Part shown: positions 43,708 to 55,710 of the stretch, one piece after another | How positions within the stretch are numbered: position 1 is the first letter of the stretch | Layout: the number at the start of each line of letters is the position of its first letter | Source: Sanguinoderma infundibulare | Taxonomy: Eukaryota > Basidiomycota > Agaricomycetes > Polyporales > Polyporaceae | Assembly (NCBI GenBank): GCA_032821775.1 | Contig: JAVLRN010000005.1 | Span: 3,720,001-3,784,000 of the forward strand | Reading direction: 5' to 3' | Length of the DNA stretch: 64,000 bases | Made by a program: the position numbers and the translations under genes | The notes under the pieces: generated by a model | What the model was told of the DNA's origin: nothing | The model's database searches: none | The model's input: only the letters and a program-made list of their open reading frames with translations

Positions 43708-46700
43708 CTCATTCAGTTCCTGATCATTTGAAGGGCCTGCACAGCTGAGAACGACGCTTGTGACAGCTTAAAGGAGTGAACGGAAGGGAAGCAGTGGGAC
43801 CACCAGCAGACCACAAGTCATAGCCGAGGAACCTGTGCTGAAAGCAGCTGAGTAAGAAGCAAGATGTGGATGAGAAAAGCACGGGATCGCCGTAGATACA
43901 ATGTCAACTCAGGGGACAGTGCAGAGTGGTTTGTGGGTGAATCAAAGGGGTTTCATGGCATGTAGATGGCAATGAGGTGGTGGTGGGACTCGTTCAGGCA
44001 ACTGAGCATGAGGTTGGTCCCCGGGCCACCCCTGGGCCCCGGTGGCACCCCTGGGTACCCTTTTTTGGAGGCTGGGAGATGCCCCCTGGGCTGATTTTGA
44101 CACCCACCTGTGGCGGGCCCCCCTCAGAATGATCAATAAGCCTGCCGCACAACAGGTTCAGATCAAGCCGCATTCTCCAAAATAAATTTTGTGCTTCACA
44201 CACACTTGGACCCAACAGTGGCTTGCTAGAGTTGAATGGAACACTCATCAGCAGAGAGTGAAATGTATGAGTGTTCCTCATCAGACTGGTCATTCAGTTG
44301 GCAGGGCATCCGTATATGGTACCCTGTGTGAAAACATACTCCGTGAAATTGCGAAGAGCTCACCTGCAGAAATCAAAATAAGGAGCTCCCTGGGAGCACT
44401 GGTCTCCATAAAACTTGGCATTTGGATCATGGATAATACTTATTTGATGTCCATGGTAGAAGTTTTGATTGAAATCGGTTGCATCCTTGAATTCTCACTT
44501 TTGGGCTCGAAGACGGCCAGCCAGTAAGCACTTAACGCCAGCCCAGGGCTAGTGCAGGCACACACATAGTACTTGCCCAACAACTTTACTCTTGTGAGGT
44601 ATGAAGGGCTATAGAATACTCTCATTTTTATCATGGTAATGCATGTATCCATACTTCTCTATCTCCCAGAGACAGCAAATGGTCAATTTAATCTCAGAGT
44701 CAGCATGTGCAAGGTTAGCAGACCTGAGCAAGATGCTTTCCTTCACCTTTGTCAAGGATTAAAGGACCCTCAATGACAGATTTAGTATATTACATGTATT
44801 CCTCAAAAGTTCAGGTTAAAATTTGATGTACAGTGACAAGAAGTAGCACACTGCCCAGGTGAATGTTGACTTTTCTGCATCTAGAAATGCACGGAGTGTT
44901 CTGGGGCCCTGAATGACGCTGTCTGAGAATATTTATGGATACATGAAGTCATTTGAATCTATATTCCTACTAGAAACTGTGGGGAATGCGACGCTGCCGT
45001 GATGTCTGTCCGAGGGCGAATGCGCGATTTCTCCAAGTACGTTTTCACACGGGGTCCATATATGGACGCCCTGCCAGGAGGGCGCCCAATCCGACCAGCC
45101 GTTTGGGTGAACGCCTTGTGCGGAGTATGAACCCAACGCTGGATCGAGCCTACCCACTCCCATCCAACTGCTATACTGGCCGATCCCAGTATGCCACGCC
45201 TCACTCCCAATCACGAGTGTGGCCGAGGACCTCGACATGCCATGCACAGGGTAATCGCACACCCGTAGACGCTTTCGTCTCCCTTGGGCTTCGGTCCGAC
45301 CTCCTGCGGTTTGGTCGTCTGGTCGAATCCCAACCTCCAGCGTTTCGCACTCTGGTCATCGGTTGGCAGGGCTGTGATGTGCACGGCGTGCATGACGGTA
45401 GCCACTGAAGCAATATGTATATTTCGGTTCAGCGACCCCACGAGCGAACACAGGGGGAGATCCGCGACGCTTGGCGTGATGACGCTTGCATCGGCGCTGT
45501 GCATGGCCTCGGGACCTTGATTTCAGGCGTGCCTAGACCCGTTTGTGAGTCTCCTATCTCCCTCGCGGTTACATGGCGACCAGAGCTCGTGCGTTAAACG
45601 TTTGACTTTATTATGTGTGTGTCAAACGCATGTCGTAGGGCCTCGCTAGACTAGTCTTAGATTTGCCCGTCATCGGGGGGCGAAGTTTGGGTTCAGACGG
45701 TTTCAGTGAGGGAATCTCAGGATGAGCTTTGTGAAGAGTTTTATATGCCAACTCATCGACACTGGTGTGTGGAGCAGGACGGACGGGTCGCCGCGCATGC
45801 CACGACCTACGTCGAGAAGAAGATCCTGGCCTCAGGTCCGAGGCCGGATGATGCCCTGCAGCTACCGGTAAGTAGCAACATGCTAATCACGGTCGTTGCC
45901 GGTTCGTGACGTTGCAGTGTAGGTACGCTGCTATGTATGTGTTCTGCCTCGACGAAAGCACAGCGTACACGGCCGTGCGACTGCCCATGCAGGCCGGCAG
46001 CCTCGAGGCTACTGATGTCTGTGCCCTGATCCTCGACTAGTATCGATATCAGTACTCGGATTCAGCATCGTACATCTGCCCCTATGTACTACCTGACGCT
46101 CGCACTCACAATCGCCTAACAAGGTGTTCGTTCTCGAGTCAATGTGAGTTTCCGGACGACCAATTTGGCTGGGTGTTTGCCCAAGACTTCCGCAGAAACA
46201 CCCACAGCGATTGATTGATACGATGGGTACTGCGTCAAAGGACAACAGGACGCCCAACTTGGTCGCCTGACCAGCGGAGGTGCGTCCATTGTCATGGCAT
46301 GCATGGCAAGGTTTGAGTTCTCGCCTTCGCAACGCAGTTATCGCACATCATCCGGGATCGCTCGTCCTATCTGGTGCCTCTTAGAGCGCGAGCTGCGGGC
46401 AATTATGTATACTAAGCGCATCTTTCGTTCCGAGACTTCTGATGTTCCTCGACCTAATGAGCGGTCAGCGCAGCATCGACGCATAACGGGCATGTGGAGG
46501 TGGAAGATGTATGTATGTATGGCCAACGAGCACGTTCCCTTGGGCGTCCCAGCGCCCTCAACGATCAGCGGAGACGTGTGGACATATATACCGGTACCCT
46601 CGTCAGGGCCCGAAGACCCGAAGGGAACAGAAGCCAATTAATAGTAGCGGGTGTGGCTTCGCAGCCTGCATGACCCAGTGAGAGACAACACGGGCCAAGG

Positions 46701-48241
46701 CAGGAGATCGTAACCCCGCCTCGATGCATCTCGTCTCCGGCTTCTCGTTCTCATGTCAAGCAACACGTTACGTGCCTGCTGGCGAGCGCTCGAGCTAGAA
46801 GCAACATGAATCACGGCGCGGGCAACGCCTACACTCTCGCATGTCGTGAAGACAAGACGAGACAAACATGAGCATCAAACGACACTCGCGCGTTTTATAT
46901 CTCAGCCATAGCGAAACGAGTGCATGGGACGCACCTTCCAATGGAGCGCACGAAAGGCCGGGGGCCGAGGGAACATCGGAAGGGTGATACAATTGAGGAT
47001 GGCGGCTTTGGATCGCGCTCGGAAATTCTACAGAGAAAGGTCTGGTGTACAATGACCGCAGCCTGGCGTTAGCAACTTGGCGCACTTGATCCCATTGTTG
47101 TCCGCGCGCAGTCGGCGACGAACGGCGTCTACGCCGTGTTGAGTACGGGTAGGATAATGGAAGGTGAAGAAAGGGCTTAGATGCGCGGGAGGACGGTGAG
47201 TCCGGGGAGGCTAGACGAGAAATGGCGGTGCTGCTCGCCACGAGCGACAAGGCGTGGCTTGGGAGAAGTCGCCCTGGACCGGTCGTCGCTCGGACGTCAG
47301 GAAGCCGGCATTCTGGCGGAGCGCGGATGGGGTTGGGGAACCGGAATGGCTGGAAGGAAAAGAGGGACGAGAACGGGACTGGGCGAGGCGTGTGAGATGC
47401 GCGGGTGACCGGAATGTCGAGAATCGATGCAGAGAGATAGGCTGGCTCGAGGGCCTCGTGTCCGGGGCGTGCGGGGTGAGGCCATGTTGCCGCTGAGGTA
47501 GTTGGATAGGGCGCATCTACATCTGCGGTTTGATTTGATCGTACAAGTGCCCACAAACCACAATAGTCGGGCGACGACTGCGCCGATCGAAGGGTACGCG
47601 TTGGACGGTTAGAAACGAGGATTGTGGCGCAGCCAAGGATAGGGCAGAAGGGTGGGCATGGTCGGAAATAAGAGCACGGAAGCAGAGTGGGCGGGCCTCG
47701 AGGCTGGGAGTGTACAGCATCATCCTACAAGGTCAAGATGGGCCTGTCCTTCGCCCCGTCGGAGATGATCCAACATGATAGGCGCATGGCAAGAGGACTC
47801 CAGGGACCCCCACCGCACCGGTCCGAAATCCAGGCTATACTCAGTGTCCGCCCTTGTATTCATCGATAACGGAAGTAAGGAAAACTGATTTAGTGATCTG
47901 GCAGGCTGTGCTGGGATCCCGCCCAAAGATAGAAAGAGTCGCTTACGTTATAGGGAAGAGTGTCGGGGGCCCCGGGAGGTAGTGACGCTGAGGGCAAAGT
48001 TGGGAACATGCGGGCTTGGGCACACAGTCGCACACTCGAGCTTGGGCCCTCGTCTCGTCTCGTCCTGCGGCTCGTCCTCGTTGGTCTCTGAATTGCTGTC
48101 CATCGCACCGAATCATGGCTTTGTAACTGGCTGAAGACGACCATCGTGAGTTCCAAGTCCCCAGCTTCTGAATCCCTCTCCCCATCGCTTTCCCCCAAGC
48201 GCTCGTTACTGCCAGCGAGCAAGCTACCGCGGTTACAAAGC
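43708..48241. other. Region without a recognised gene
   Basis: No gene is supported. 44,284-44,355 and 45,018-45,100 form a diverged inverted repeat. A short coding-like frame at about 45,706-45,868 (THRHWCVEQDGRVAAHATTY) is unassigned. GC content rises again from about 45 kb. Confidence 0.4.
44284..45100. repeat. Diverged inverted repeat, about 75 bp arms
   Basis: The left arm (44,284-44,355) reads GGCAGGGCATCCGTATATGG then TGTGTGAAAACATACT; the right arm in reverse complement reads GGCAGGGCGTCCATATATGG then CGTGTGAAAACGTACT. Both translate to a similar TLCENILREIA / TPCENVLGEIA string. They could be termini of an old element or two scraps of one gene in opposite orientation. Confidence 0.6.
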
Positions 48242-50428
48242 ATGCTCATTGTGTTCCCTGTCCCTCCAGCGACGGCACCATACAACGCCATTATAATGCG
48301 TACGTGCAGAGCACGCCCGGACGACCAGGCTCCTTCCAGCTCGCGCCCTTCTGTTCTCCCAACTTCTTCTACCCATTCATCCTTTCAACCGTGGCGAACT
48401 CCGCCACACCTATGCAACATCGCGAAGCTCTCCCGGCCTGGTCCCTCTTACCTCGACACTCCAGCCCAACTGGATTTACGCGCCAAATCCACCCCGCCTT
48501 GCGATCAACATCGTCCACCCCACCCGGTCTATCCATCGCCCCCGTTGACCGACGGCGGTCTTGCATCGACAGTTCCCCTTCCTGACGTCTCTGGAGAATA
48601 CCCACACAAGCAAGAGTGCTCGCATTTTCGAGAACAAGTCGTCCATGAGAACATGTCACACGATGGCGCCCGACACATGGCGCCGTTATCCCCGCCGCCC
48701 ACCGTACTTGTCCGTACATCGGAGCTGCCGGATGCAGGTCAGGTTCACGATCAAGAGCATGGGGTGGAGAGCTGGAGGTATAGAGAAGATCTGCAGGACG
48801 GGAGTCCAGGCGCGCCACTGTTCCCGCCGGTACGTGATGATTCTGGATACGAAGAGTTTGGGTCGCAGGGAGGATGCGAGGATGACCGCAAGCTCGCCGG
48901 CTCTCAAGGTGGCTACACCTTGATCGAGCCGACCTCGGTATGGGTTCCTCATTCGCCGTTGAATATGGACGAGGGTCTGTCGATGGAGATGCCGTCCTTG
49001 GATGGCTTCCTGCCTGGCCTTCATGGTGGCGGTCGAAGTAGCGGGCATTCCGACGCTCTCATCTCTCCGATTAGCCCCACGGATTCGGTTTCCGGCTCTG
49101 CTATGGACTGGACGTACAGCCCCAGCCATACGTTGGTCGACGTACTTTCCCCTCCGTCCTCTCCGAAGCCTATCGGGCTTTCTCTTGAGCTGCCCGGACT
49201 CGACTCGTCGCTTGGCTTTCCTCTCCATCATGCGCTACCCGTACAACAGCCCTCTCCACTGTCGCCTGTCGAGATTCCTTTCGGCCAACGCGTTCCCCAT
49301 TGGTTCCACGGGCAACCGTCCTTTGGTGAGCCATCGGCCTCGAACCCGTCCGCACCTCTTCCGGAGGACCACGATCCTTTCTTCCCCTTCTCCCACTCGT
49401 CCCTCCTGCGTCCCCAGTCTGCGGATCTCGACTCTGAATACTCCGACACTGTGATGCCTTCCGAGGACGGTGACATTGCAGAGTTGCCACCACCATCTCC
49501 TCGCAGACGACCTCTCAACGACCTTCACGACCCCACACTCCCCCATGGGGACGTATGCCTTACGCCCGTGCCGCGATCTCCCCATATGAACATTCTTGAC
49601 ATGGACGATACGGCAGAGCCTCCGGCTTCTCCGCACTCCCCACATACCCTTCTCCCCGAGTTCGACGACGAGGATCATTCCATGTTTCCGGAACCCCCTA
49701 TGGAGACGATCTCGCCCTCGCTTCTTGGCGGTGCGCCGGAGCCTCAGGCCGGTCTCGGTTTGTTCCTGCAGTCGGATCCGCCACTTGCGCGCTCCCCATC
49801 GCCCGACGAGGATGACTTTGGGTTCCTTGACATCCAAATGGATCCGGAATCGGCCAACGTCGAGGTCGACGAATTCCTCGCCCTCCGCACTCTTCGCAAG
49901 AACGCTCTGGCCGAGGAACGTGCGGCACGCATGGCCGAGGCTGAGCTGGGCGAGCGGATTACCGCGGTCGCGAGCTCACTGCTGCCTCCAGCGCACTCCG
50001 ACCCGGATGCGATGGACACGGACCCAGTCGTACTCGATGCTACCGAGAAGCGCCTTCGCAAGCGCGAGCTGCACTCCCTCATGGACATGCGCGCTGAGGC
50101 GCATCGTACGCGCAAGCTGCAGAAACAACGGTCCAAGGAGATCGGGGCCCTGCTCGACTTCAAGATGCACGCCCCGATGTCGCCTATGGAGGGTCTGCCG
50201 CCGCTCGTTGGTGGAGGCAAGGGGTGGACGAAGACGATCGCGCACCTCGTCGCGCACATGGTGCTGCGACGCCGCGATCGGAGTCGCCCGCTGGAGAACA
50301 AGGCCCCTACACCCGTGTCTCCCGTGCCGAGACCGACGACGGGCCTGCGCCGCTGTGTCTCTGCCGAAGATGTCCTGCTGATGTCCTCGGGTTCGGAAGA
50401 GGACGAAGACTATGACATGGAGCTGTGA
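48242..50428 (+). CDS. Acidic, intrinsically disordered protein, intact copy
   Basis: The first in-frame ATG (48,242) begins MLIVFPVPPATAPYNAIIMR and gives 728 aa with no intron; an upstream start without ATG is not used. The protein is rich in Pro, Ser, Asp and Glu and has no membrane segment. A charged helical part (ALRTLRKNALAEERAARMAE, DMRAEAHRTRKLQKQRSKEI) precedes the best-conserved block, PPLVGGGKGWTKTIAHLVAH then MVLRRRDRSRPL, and an acidic end SSGSEEDEDYDMEL. I recall this C-terminal block in proteins of other Agaricomycetes but know no function. Nuclear or scaffold roles would be guesses. Two truncated copies lie in this window, at 17.3-18.8 kb inside the hAT element and at 57.8-58.9 kb. 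Confidence 0.8.
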   Translation: MLIVFPVPPATAPYNAIIMRTCRARPDDQAPSSSRPSVLPTSSTHSSFQPWRTPPHLCNIAKLSRPGPSYLDTPAQLDLRAKSTPPCDQHRPPHPVYPSPPLTDGGLASTVPLPDVSGEYPHKQECSHFREQVVHENMSHDGARHMAPLSPPPTVLVRTSELPDAGQVHDQEHGVESWRYREDLQDGSPGAPLFPPVRDDSGYEEFGSQGGCEDDRKLAGSQGGYTLIEPTSVWVPHSPLNMDEGLSMEMPSLDGFLPGLHGGGRSSGHSDALISPISPTDSVSGSAMDWTYSPSHTLVDVLSPPSSPKPIGLSLELPGLDSSLGFPLHHALPVQQPSPLSPVEIPFGQRVPHWFHGQPSFGEPSASNPSAPLPEDHDPFFPFSHSSLLRPQSADLDSEYSDTVMPSEDGDIAELPPPSPRRRPLNDLHDPTLPHGDVCLTPVPRSPHMNILDMDDTAEPPASPHSPHTLLPEFDDEDHSMFPEPPMETISPSLLGGAPEPQAGLGLFLQSDPPLARSPSPDEDDFGFLDIQMDPESANVEVDEFLALRTLRKNALAEERAARMAEAELGERITAVASSLLPPAHSDPDAMDTDPVVLDATEKRLRKRELHSLMDMRAEAHRTRKLQKQRSKEIGALLDFKMHAPMSPMEGLPPLVGGGKGWTKTIAHLVAHMVLRRRDRSRPLENKAPTPVSPVPRPTTGLRRCVSAEDVLLMSSGSEEDEDYDMEL

Positions 50429-51045
50429 CTTGCCGTTCCTCTGAGCAAAATGGTGCGCCGCGCCTATCACTATCTACTTTAGTTTTCCTGTCGCTGACCT
50501 AATCTCGTACCTCGTCTTCCCTCTCCGCGCCCATACCCACGTCGCGCACTGTATCCATAGGCTGGAAGACAACAGTGTACTATACTAAGTCCCCCATGCG
50601 ATCCCACCCCCTTGTGTAGCTATTACGTGTTGTCATAGTCCGTCGATTTCCGCAGCGCATACCCTTGCTTTCATCTATTCCCTTCTCCGCGTCCGTATGT
50701 TTTCGCACTGTAAGTAAATGCAATGTGGACTTCTGCCCGCCCGTGGGCCCGTGGCCTCGGTTTTGTTTACCTGATCTTCATTGCGTGTTCAGATGATAGT
50801 GGTGCTTGATTGCTGTGGACGTGTGCGTGAACCTGGATCGTTCTAAACGTGGGCCTGTAGCGCACCGATCGCTTCACTGTCAGGAACGCGGCGAGACCTT
50901 GCGACGCCGCAGTTCGTCGAGAGATGCGGCTTGGCGGGACGAGCGCGGCAGTTGTTCCTCGCACAAAGGACGCGACTGTAAGTTACGACCTCGCCGCGTG
51001 CAACGTTAAACACGGCGATTTGGGCGCGCTCGAGTGGAATCCCCG
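50429..51045. other. 3' flank of the acidic-protein gene
   Basis: No gene is seen. The first 130 bp (to about 50,560) is the part also present in the copy captured by the hAT element. Confidence 0.5.
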
Positions 51046-53276
51046 GGACTCGGAGTGGTGGCCCCAGGTGTCTGTTGAGAAGACAGCCTATCCGAGGAAT
51101 ATGACACCCAATCAGGAGCGTGCCTCGGTGCAAAGTTCAAAAGCAGGTATACATATTATTTGGACCCATGTACAGCAGAGTCGCGGGGCGACTCGCGAGT
51201 AAGGAGGAGCACGTTATTAAGTTTACAGTGACCTCGAGACCTATAATTACCACTCTGCAGTTGTGCACGACTCTTCTCAAGACATCTCAGCTCTCTGACT
51301 GACTCCACGCCAATCCCTTCAGAAGACCTGACTCCTGAGGCGTCAAGCTTCGACCGCCTCGCCCACAGTCGTGCCCGCAGCACCGTGGAGCCGGTCCACA
51401 GGCCCCGGTCCGCCACCGCCTGTCTGTGCTGACTGCGAGAGCGTCTGCTGGTCCGGCGCGGCATGCGGCTGCAGCTCCTCCTGGCGCACCCCACGCTTGT
51501 CCAGCGCGTACGCCCTGCATGCCTCGCGGCTGTGCACCAGCCGCGGGTCCTCGCGGTCCCACGCGTGGATGGTGAACCCGGGAAAGTTGTACTCAAGCAG
51601 CTCCTTGAGGTCGGGCAGCATGAGCGGGTCCGGGCTGTACGTGCCGCTGTTGTTGTCGATCACGAGCTCCCACTGGACGCGCTCGTCCGGGATGTCGTCC
51701 GTCAAGTTCTCCCAGCCGCCGGCGGGGCGCGGGTGGAACTCGCCCGAGTAGCGCACGGCGGGGGCGCAGTTGGCGTGGAGCGCGTGCTTGGAGGCAAAGT
51801 CAACGAAGAAGGCGGCGCCGGTCTAGGAGAACCGGAACGAGTCGTCGTCGACGGCGATGACGGAAGTGTACACTGCGGGCTTGACGCGGTGTGCGAACGG
51901 CGACGGCGACGGCGCGCTCGTACTCGCTCTCGCTCTCGCGCTCGCGCTGGAAGCGGTCGCGCGTGGACTCATCGCTGACGCCAGGGTGGGGAGCAGGCGG
52001 CTCGAGTGCCCAGGAGTGCCGGATGGAACGGAGCCGCTGTCTGTCCCGATGCCGACGCTGCCGTGCAGGAGCAGGCGGAAGACGTCCTCTGGGCCGTCGA
52101 TGACCCCGAACGCGTTCGCGGTCGAGCGCGCGTAGAGCATGCGGTGGCCGGCCTGGATAGTGGAACGCAACGCGATGGAGGTAGGGCCCTGGAAGATGGC
52201 CTGGGCGGCCTTGTAGTTCGTGTTCCAGTTCTGCACCGTGTCGCCGAAGAACATGCGGACGCCCTTGATGTACATCTTCCATGTCGAATACAGGCGAGCG
52301 TCGTTGAGGTTCGTGAGCAGACCGACGGTCGGAGAGAAGTGGCGGGAGAAGCGGATGGGGCCGTCGAAGACGTACTGCCTGCGTTCCGCCTTATGATCCG
52401 TCGACGGCGTGGATTCGATCTAATTGGGAGTCAGTCAGTACCATCGTCCTACGTCGCGTGAGGATGCGGCCTACGTTCAGCCAAAATGTGCCCCGATTTT
52501 TTCGGATGGCGATGCTCTCGACGGTGCATTCCTTCGCGCCAGGAGCGATTGATAAAGAGAATTTTCCGATGTGATCGTCCGTGACGCTGCTGACCTCCAC
52601 CGTGAGGATGGCGGCATTTGGGACGGGGGGAAAGCGTATTCGGCTTCACCGTCGATCTGCAAACAACACGCGACGGTAAGTGATCGAGATTGGAGCCAGA
52701 TCAACGGTGACCCTCGGCTACACCGCGTATTCCAAGAGAATCGCTCAGTGCAGAGGCACAATGGGCACCTTCCATGAAACGTGGAACGTACACAAATGAT
52801 AGCTTGTCGCCCAATTTCGCGATGAAATAGGGGTCCGCGGAGCCCACAACGTCCATCTTTGGCAGCCCAGACGCGCCGATGAACTTGATCGTGAGGTCGA
52901 CAAAGTCGGCATGGCTTTCCGTCGTCATTGAGGCCGTTTTTTGGTCCATCTTGGCGAGGGATGCGATATTGTGGAGGGTATCGACGAGTCGAGATATCCG
53001 TATCGGGTTTCTACGCCCCCCTGGCATTCACGACGTGGGATGTTGTCTCTGTGCGTCTGTCGATGACTCTGCCGTCAGGTGGGAAGACTCACAATAGACT
53101 GAGACAGCCGATTTATGAGCTTGTGTATGGGTCAAACGAGAGAGAGGTGCCAGCTTCCTTCTGACTGTGGCGCGGCCGGGATCAGGCACAGCCTCCCGCT
53201 TACGGCCAAGCCTTTGGCCAGACGCACTGATAGGCACCGGGAGGTCGTGTCTCCATTCTACGGTGTGTAGGCGAGG
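51046..53276 (-). repeat. Right arm of the inverted gene duplication
   Basis: Reverse complement of 1,731-4,186 with few substitutions but several deletions (about 160 bp downstream of the gene, about 30 and 15 bp in the C2 exon). It holds the broken copy of the C2 gene. Confidence 0.9.
51343..53027 (-). pseudogene. C2-domain protein, broken copy
   Basis: The sequence follows the gene at 2,000-3,716 exon by exon, including both introns. Three lesions are visible. In the second exon the codons for VWNELWKIKN and a nearby NDKD-type piece are deleted, which removes part of the C2 Ca2+-binding loop and shifts the frame. In the third exon GAG (Glu) of the FRFSETGAAFF stretch is TAG (near 51,822). 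Minor Ser/Ala repeat length differences also occur. The product would lack a working C2 domain and the C-terminal third. High identity elsewhere suggests recent duplication followed by loss of function in this copy. Confidence 0.9.
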
Positions 53277-53282
53277 CACGGG

Positions 53283-53362
53283 AGAAGCGGACGGGGCCGT
53301 CGAAGACGTACTGCCTGCGTTCCGCCTTCCGGTCAGTCGACGGCGTAGATTTGATCTGATCC
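53283..53362 (-). pseudogene. Third C2-gene fragment (start of exon 3)
   Basis: About 80 bp repeat 52,342-52,421 in the same orientation (the RRQYVFDGPIRFS coding part and the preceding exon border). It begins seven bases outside the right arm of the duplication. It shows that a further copy of the gene was once adjacent here. Confidence 0.75.
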
Positions 53363-53745
53363 TCGATGGTGAGTCGGAGCTCTGTTCATCCTACAAGCCC
53401 GTATCGCGTACCGAGCATGACTCTCCTTTCCATACTAAAGCACGAGGTCGCGCGGCTCGACGTCGAGTGTGCCATTGCAATAGAGCAAGCGCTCCTTCAC
53501 GATGGAACGGAGGCGTCGGAAGGGGCTTTGGTCAACGGTGGAGGACGTGGTTGGGAGAACCGTTAGAGAGATTCGATCACGTCGAAAAATGATCTAGATA
53601 TACCGGTGCGGACAGGATGTGACACGAGGAACACAAGAACGGGAGGTCAGTACGTCATCAATGGATCGTCGTTACGAGGGTTTCTTCACTCACCACGCAT
53701 AGACTAGACTGTGCTCATGCAACCCCCAACCCAATCTGGGGCAGT
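53363..53745. other. Unassigned stretch
   Basis: A plus-strand frame with SILKHEVARLDVECAIAIEQ (about 53,425-53,490) is coding-like but unrecognised and short. Confidence 0.3.
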
Positions 53746-54140
53746 CATGATTCTTCTTCGTCGTCCGACGGTGGGTCGCGCGAGTCTTCCTCGCCCTCTA
53801 GGAAGACGCCGAGGGTCTCGGCCGGCCGCCAAAGCTCCGCGCGCACGAGCGCAAAGGCGAGGTCGTTCGCGCACTCCTCCTGGTCGTCCGCGAAGAGCCC
53901 ATCCATGTACTGGTTCTCGGGGTTGTACTGGCGCCCAAGCGGGGACAGCTCCTAGCACGCGCGGTCGACGATGCAGTCGAGCGCGTGCTCAGCGTTGCTG
54001 CCATTGTCGAGGAATGTGGCAATGAGCTTCGCGGACGCGTCCTCGCCTGAGCCGTCGCGCAGCTCGGCGAGCTTGGCGGCGGCGGCGGAGGCAGAGGGGA
54101 AGTCTTTGCGGTCGTCGTCGGCGAGGTCCTGGGCAGCACT
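53746..54140 (-). pseudogene. Unidentified gene tail with a nonsense codon
   Basis: The minus strand reads LADDDRKDFPSASAAAAKLA, then AKLIATFLDNGSNAEHALDC, a TAG in place of a likely Arg (about 53,953), then ELSPLGRQYNPENQYMDGLF and NDLAFALVRAELWRPAETLG, ending with an acidic DPPSDDEEES. Two consecutive readable halves separated by a single stop point to a decayed gene end. Not recognised. Confidence 0.5.
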
Positions 54141-54254
54141 GCAGCACCATCTCGTAACCACTTGACGCGAGAGACTGGACAAGCCTGCTGATGCTCACCG
54201 ACGAGTGAGATTTCTCACCAGGCCGTACCTGAGGGCATGCGCGCGCGTCAGTCG

Positions 54255-55710
54255 CTAAATTAGCACAGATTGCCTCGTGATCATCACGTACAGCCGGAGG
54301 GTCTCGCGGCAGACCGAGTCGAGGTAGGGAAGACCGCCGAGCTGACCGTAGCCGACCTCCCCGCCCGCCTGCGCCCCCACGACCCCGGCCCGGAGCTTAC
54401 TCCGGACGTCCGGGTTCAGTGCTAGGAGATGGAGCAGCCTCGCGGTCGCGTTCGAAGTTGTATCCATGCCGGCAAGGACGAATGTTCTGAAATGCGAGCT
54501 CGCGGGCTTAGAGGAGGCGGTGGCACAAGACACGACAAGACGTACGAGACTTGAGCAGTGAGCTCGTCATCCGACAACTTCTCCGTCTCCGATGCAGTCG
54601 TGTTCGCCTGCACTGGTCCGGAATATCATGTTCAGTCGGGACAAATAAAACAGATCAGGACCGACTCACGGCGCAACATACGAAGGATGCTCATGATGTC
54701 CTTGCCCTGCCCGACCTGCTGCGCTGTCGACTGGTCCCCCTTCCGTAGAGCAGCGCGCTTCTCCGCGATGATCTCCAGAGAACGCTTGTGCATAGTGCGG
54801 ACGATGTTCTTCATGCGTTGCACGCGCCTGTCCGGAATCATATTTACTACGATCCCCACAAGCCAGGAAGGCAGTCGCGCTCCCAAGACCCAGACAAGCA
54901 TCATGATGGTCCGGAAGATGGCCAACGCGCTCCACGCGGCACTGAAGGGACGTCAATCATGCAGTGTTAGGAGGTGAGAAAGCGGGAGGAGTGCGCACAA
55001 AAACGACTTGACGGCTTCCGCGAAGTCGTTGTCCACATCTTCTACCAGTGGGTCGAACAAGTAGCCGAGCGCTCCCTGACCCAGTAGTTCGAGCGCAGCC
55101 CGACCCATCCACTTGAGGACGTCCACTTCCTTAGTGCGTGCGCCGACATCTGTGATTAGGGCGTCGCGGAGCTGGTTTCACGACCGTGTCTCAGTCAGCC
55201 GGACTCGGGCAAAGACTGAACCATGGGAGAGAGCGCATGCACACCTTGTAAGATGTCTCGTAGAACACGGGCGTGATCCCGCGGAGATAGGCGACTGAGA
55301 AGACCGGTTTGAGCATCTTGCGCTGCTTCCTGTGCCTTCTGTGACAAGCAGACCCGGGCCGAGGAGCGTGGTGCTGGTCATGACATTGACGTTAGCGCTG
55401 CCGCTGCTCGACATGCCTATCGATGATGACGTACCGCGCTGGAACGTTGCTCTTGACCCATATATCCTGATCTTTGATCGTGATGCTATACAACGCCTTC
55501 GGGTCATAAACATGCAACCATGTGCGCTGTAGAAGTGGTACCGGGGGAGACCGGTTAGACGGAAACTATTAATAGTCGAGTGGGTGGGTTTATTACGCAC
55601 GCTAAATGGATTGGCCAGTTTGGACAGCGGACCGTACGTTTGCGCGAGATGCTTCTTCCAGCCGTGACTGTGTCTGTCGAAAAACTGCTCAGTGTTTCCT
55701 GTTATTGCAT
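54255..55710 (-). pseudogene. Cytochrome P450 relic lacking the heme-binding end
   Basis: Exon-like pieces on the minus strand follow a P450 order: NTEQFFDRHSHGWKKHLAQT with YGPLSKL (about 55,700-55,610), HVYDPKALYSITIKDQDIW (about 55,500), LLGPGLLVTEG then, one base out of frame, RKQRKMLKPVFSVAYLRG (about 55,380-55,290), ALITDVGARTKEVDVLKWMG with RAALELLGQG, a hydrophobic LVWVLGARLPSWLVGIVVNM, the I-helix FRTFVLAGMDTTSNATARLL and the ExxR helix VCRETLRLY (about 54,290). The I-helix (AGxDTT) and ExxR are intact. The FxxGxRxCxG heme loop is absent: sequence after ETLRLY does not continue as P450. With the one-base frameshift this is a dead, 3'-truncated gene. Confidence 0.85.

Noticed and set aside
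46795..47556. A 253-codon minus-strand frame
   Set aside because: Composition is Ser/Arg/Pro-rich without domain, splice support or conserved motif, and overlapping frames are equally open. Likely spurious.
50806..51302. Short plus-strand frames between the acidic gene and the duplication
   Set aside because: No motif, no splice support, and part lies within the 3' flank of the duplicated C2 block.
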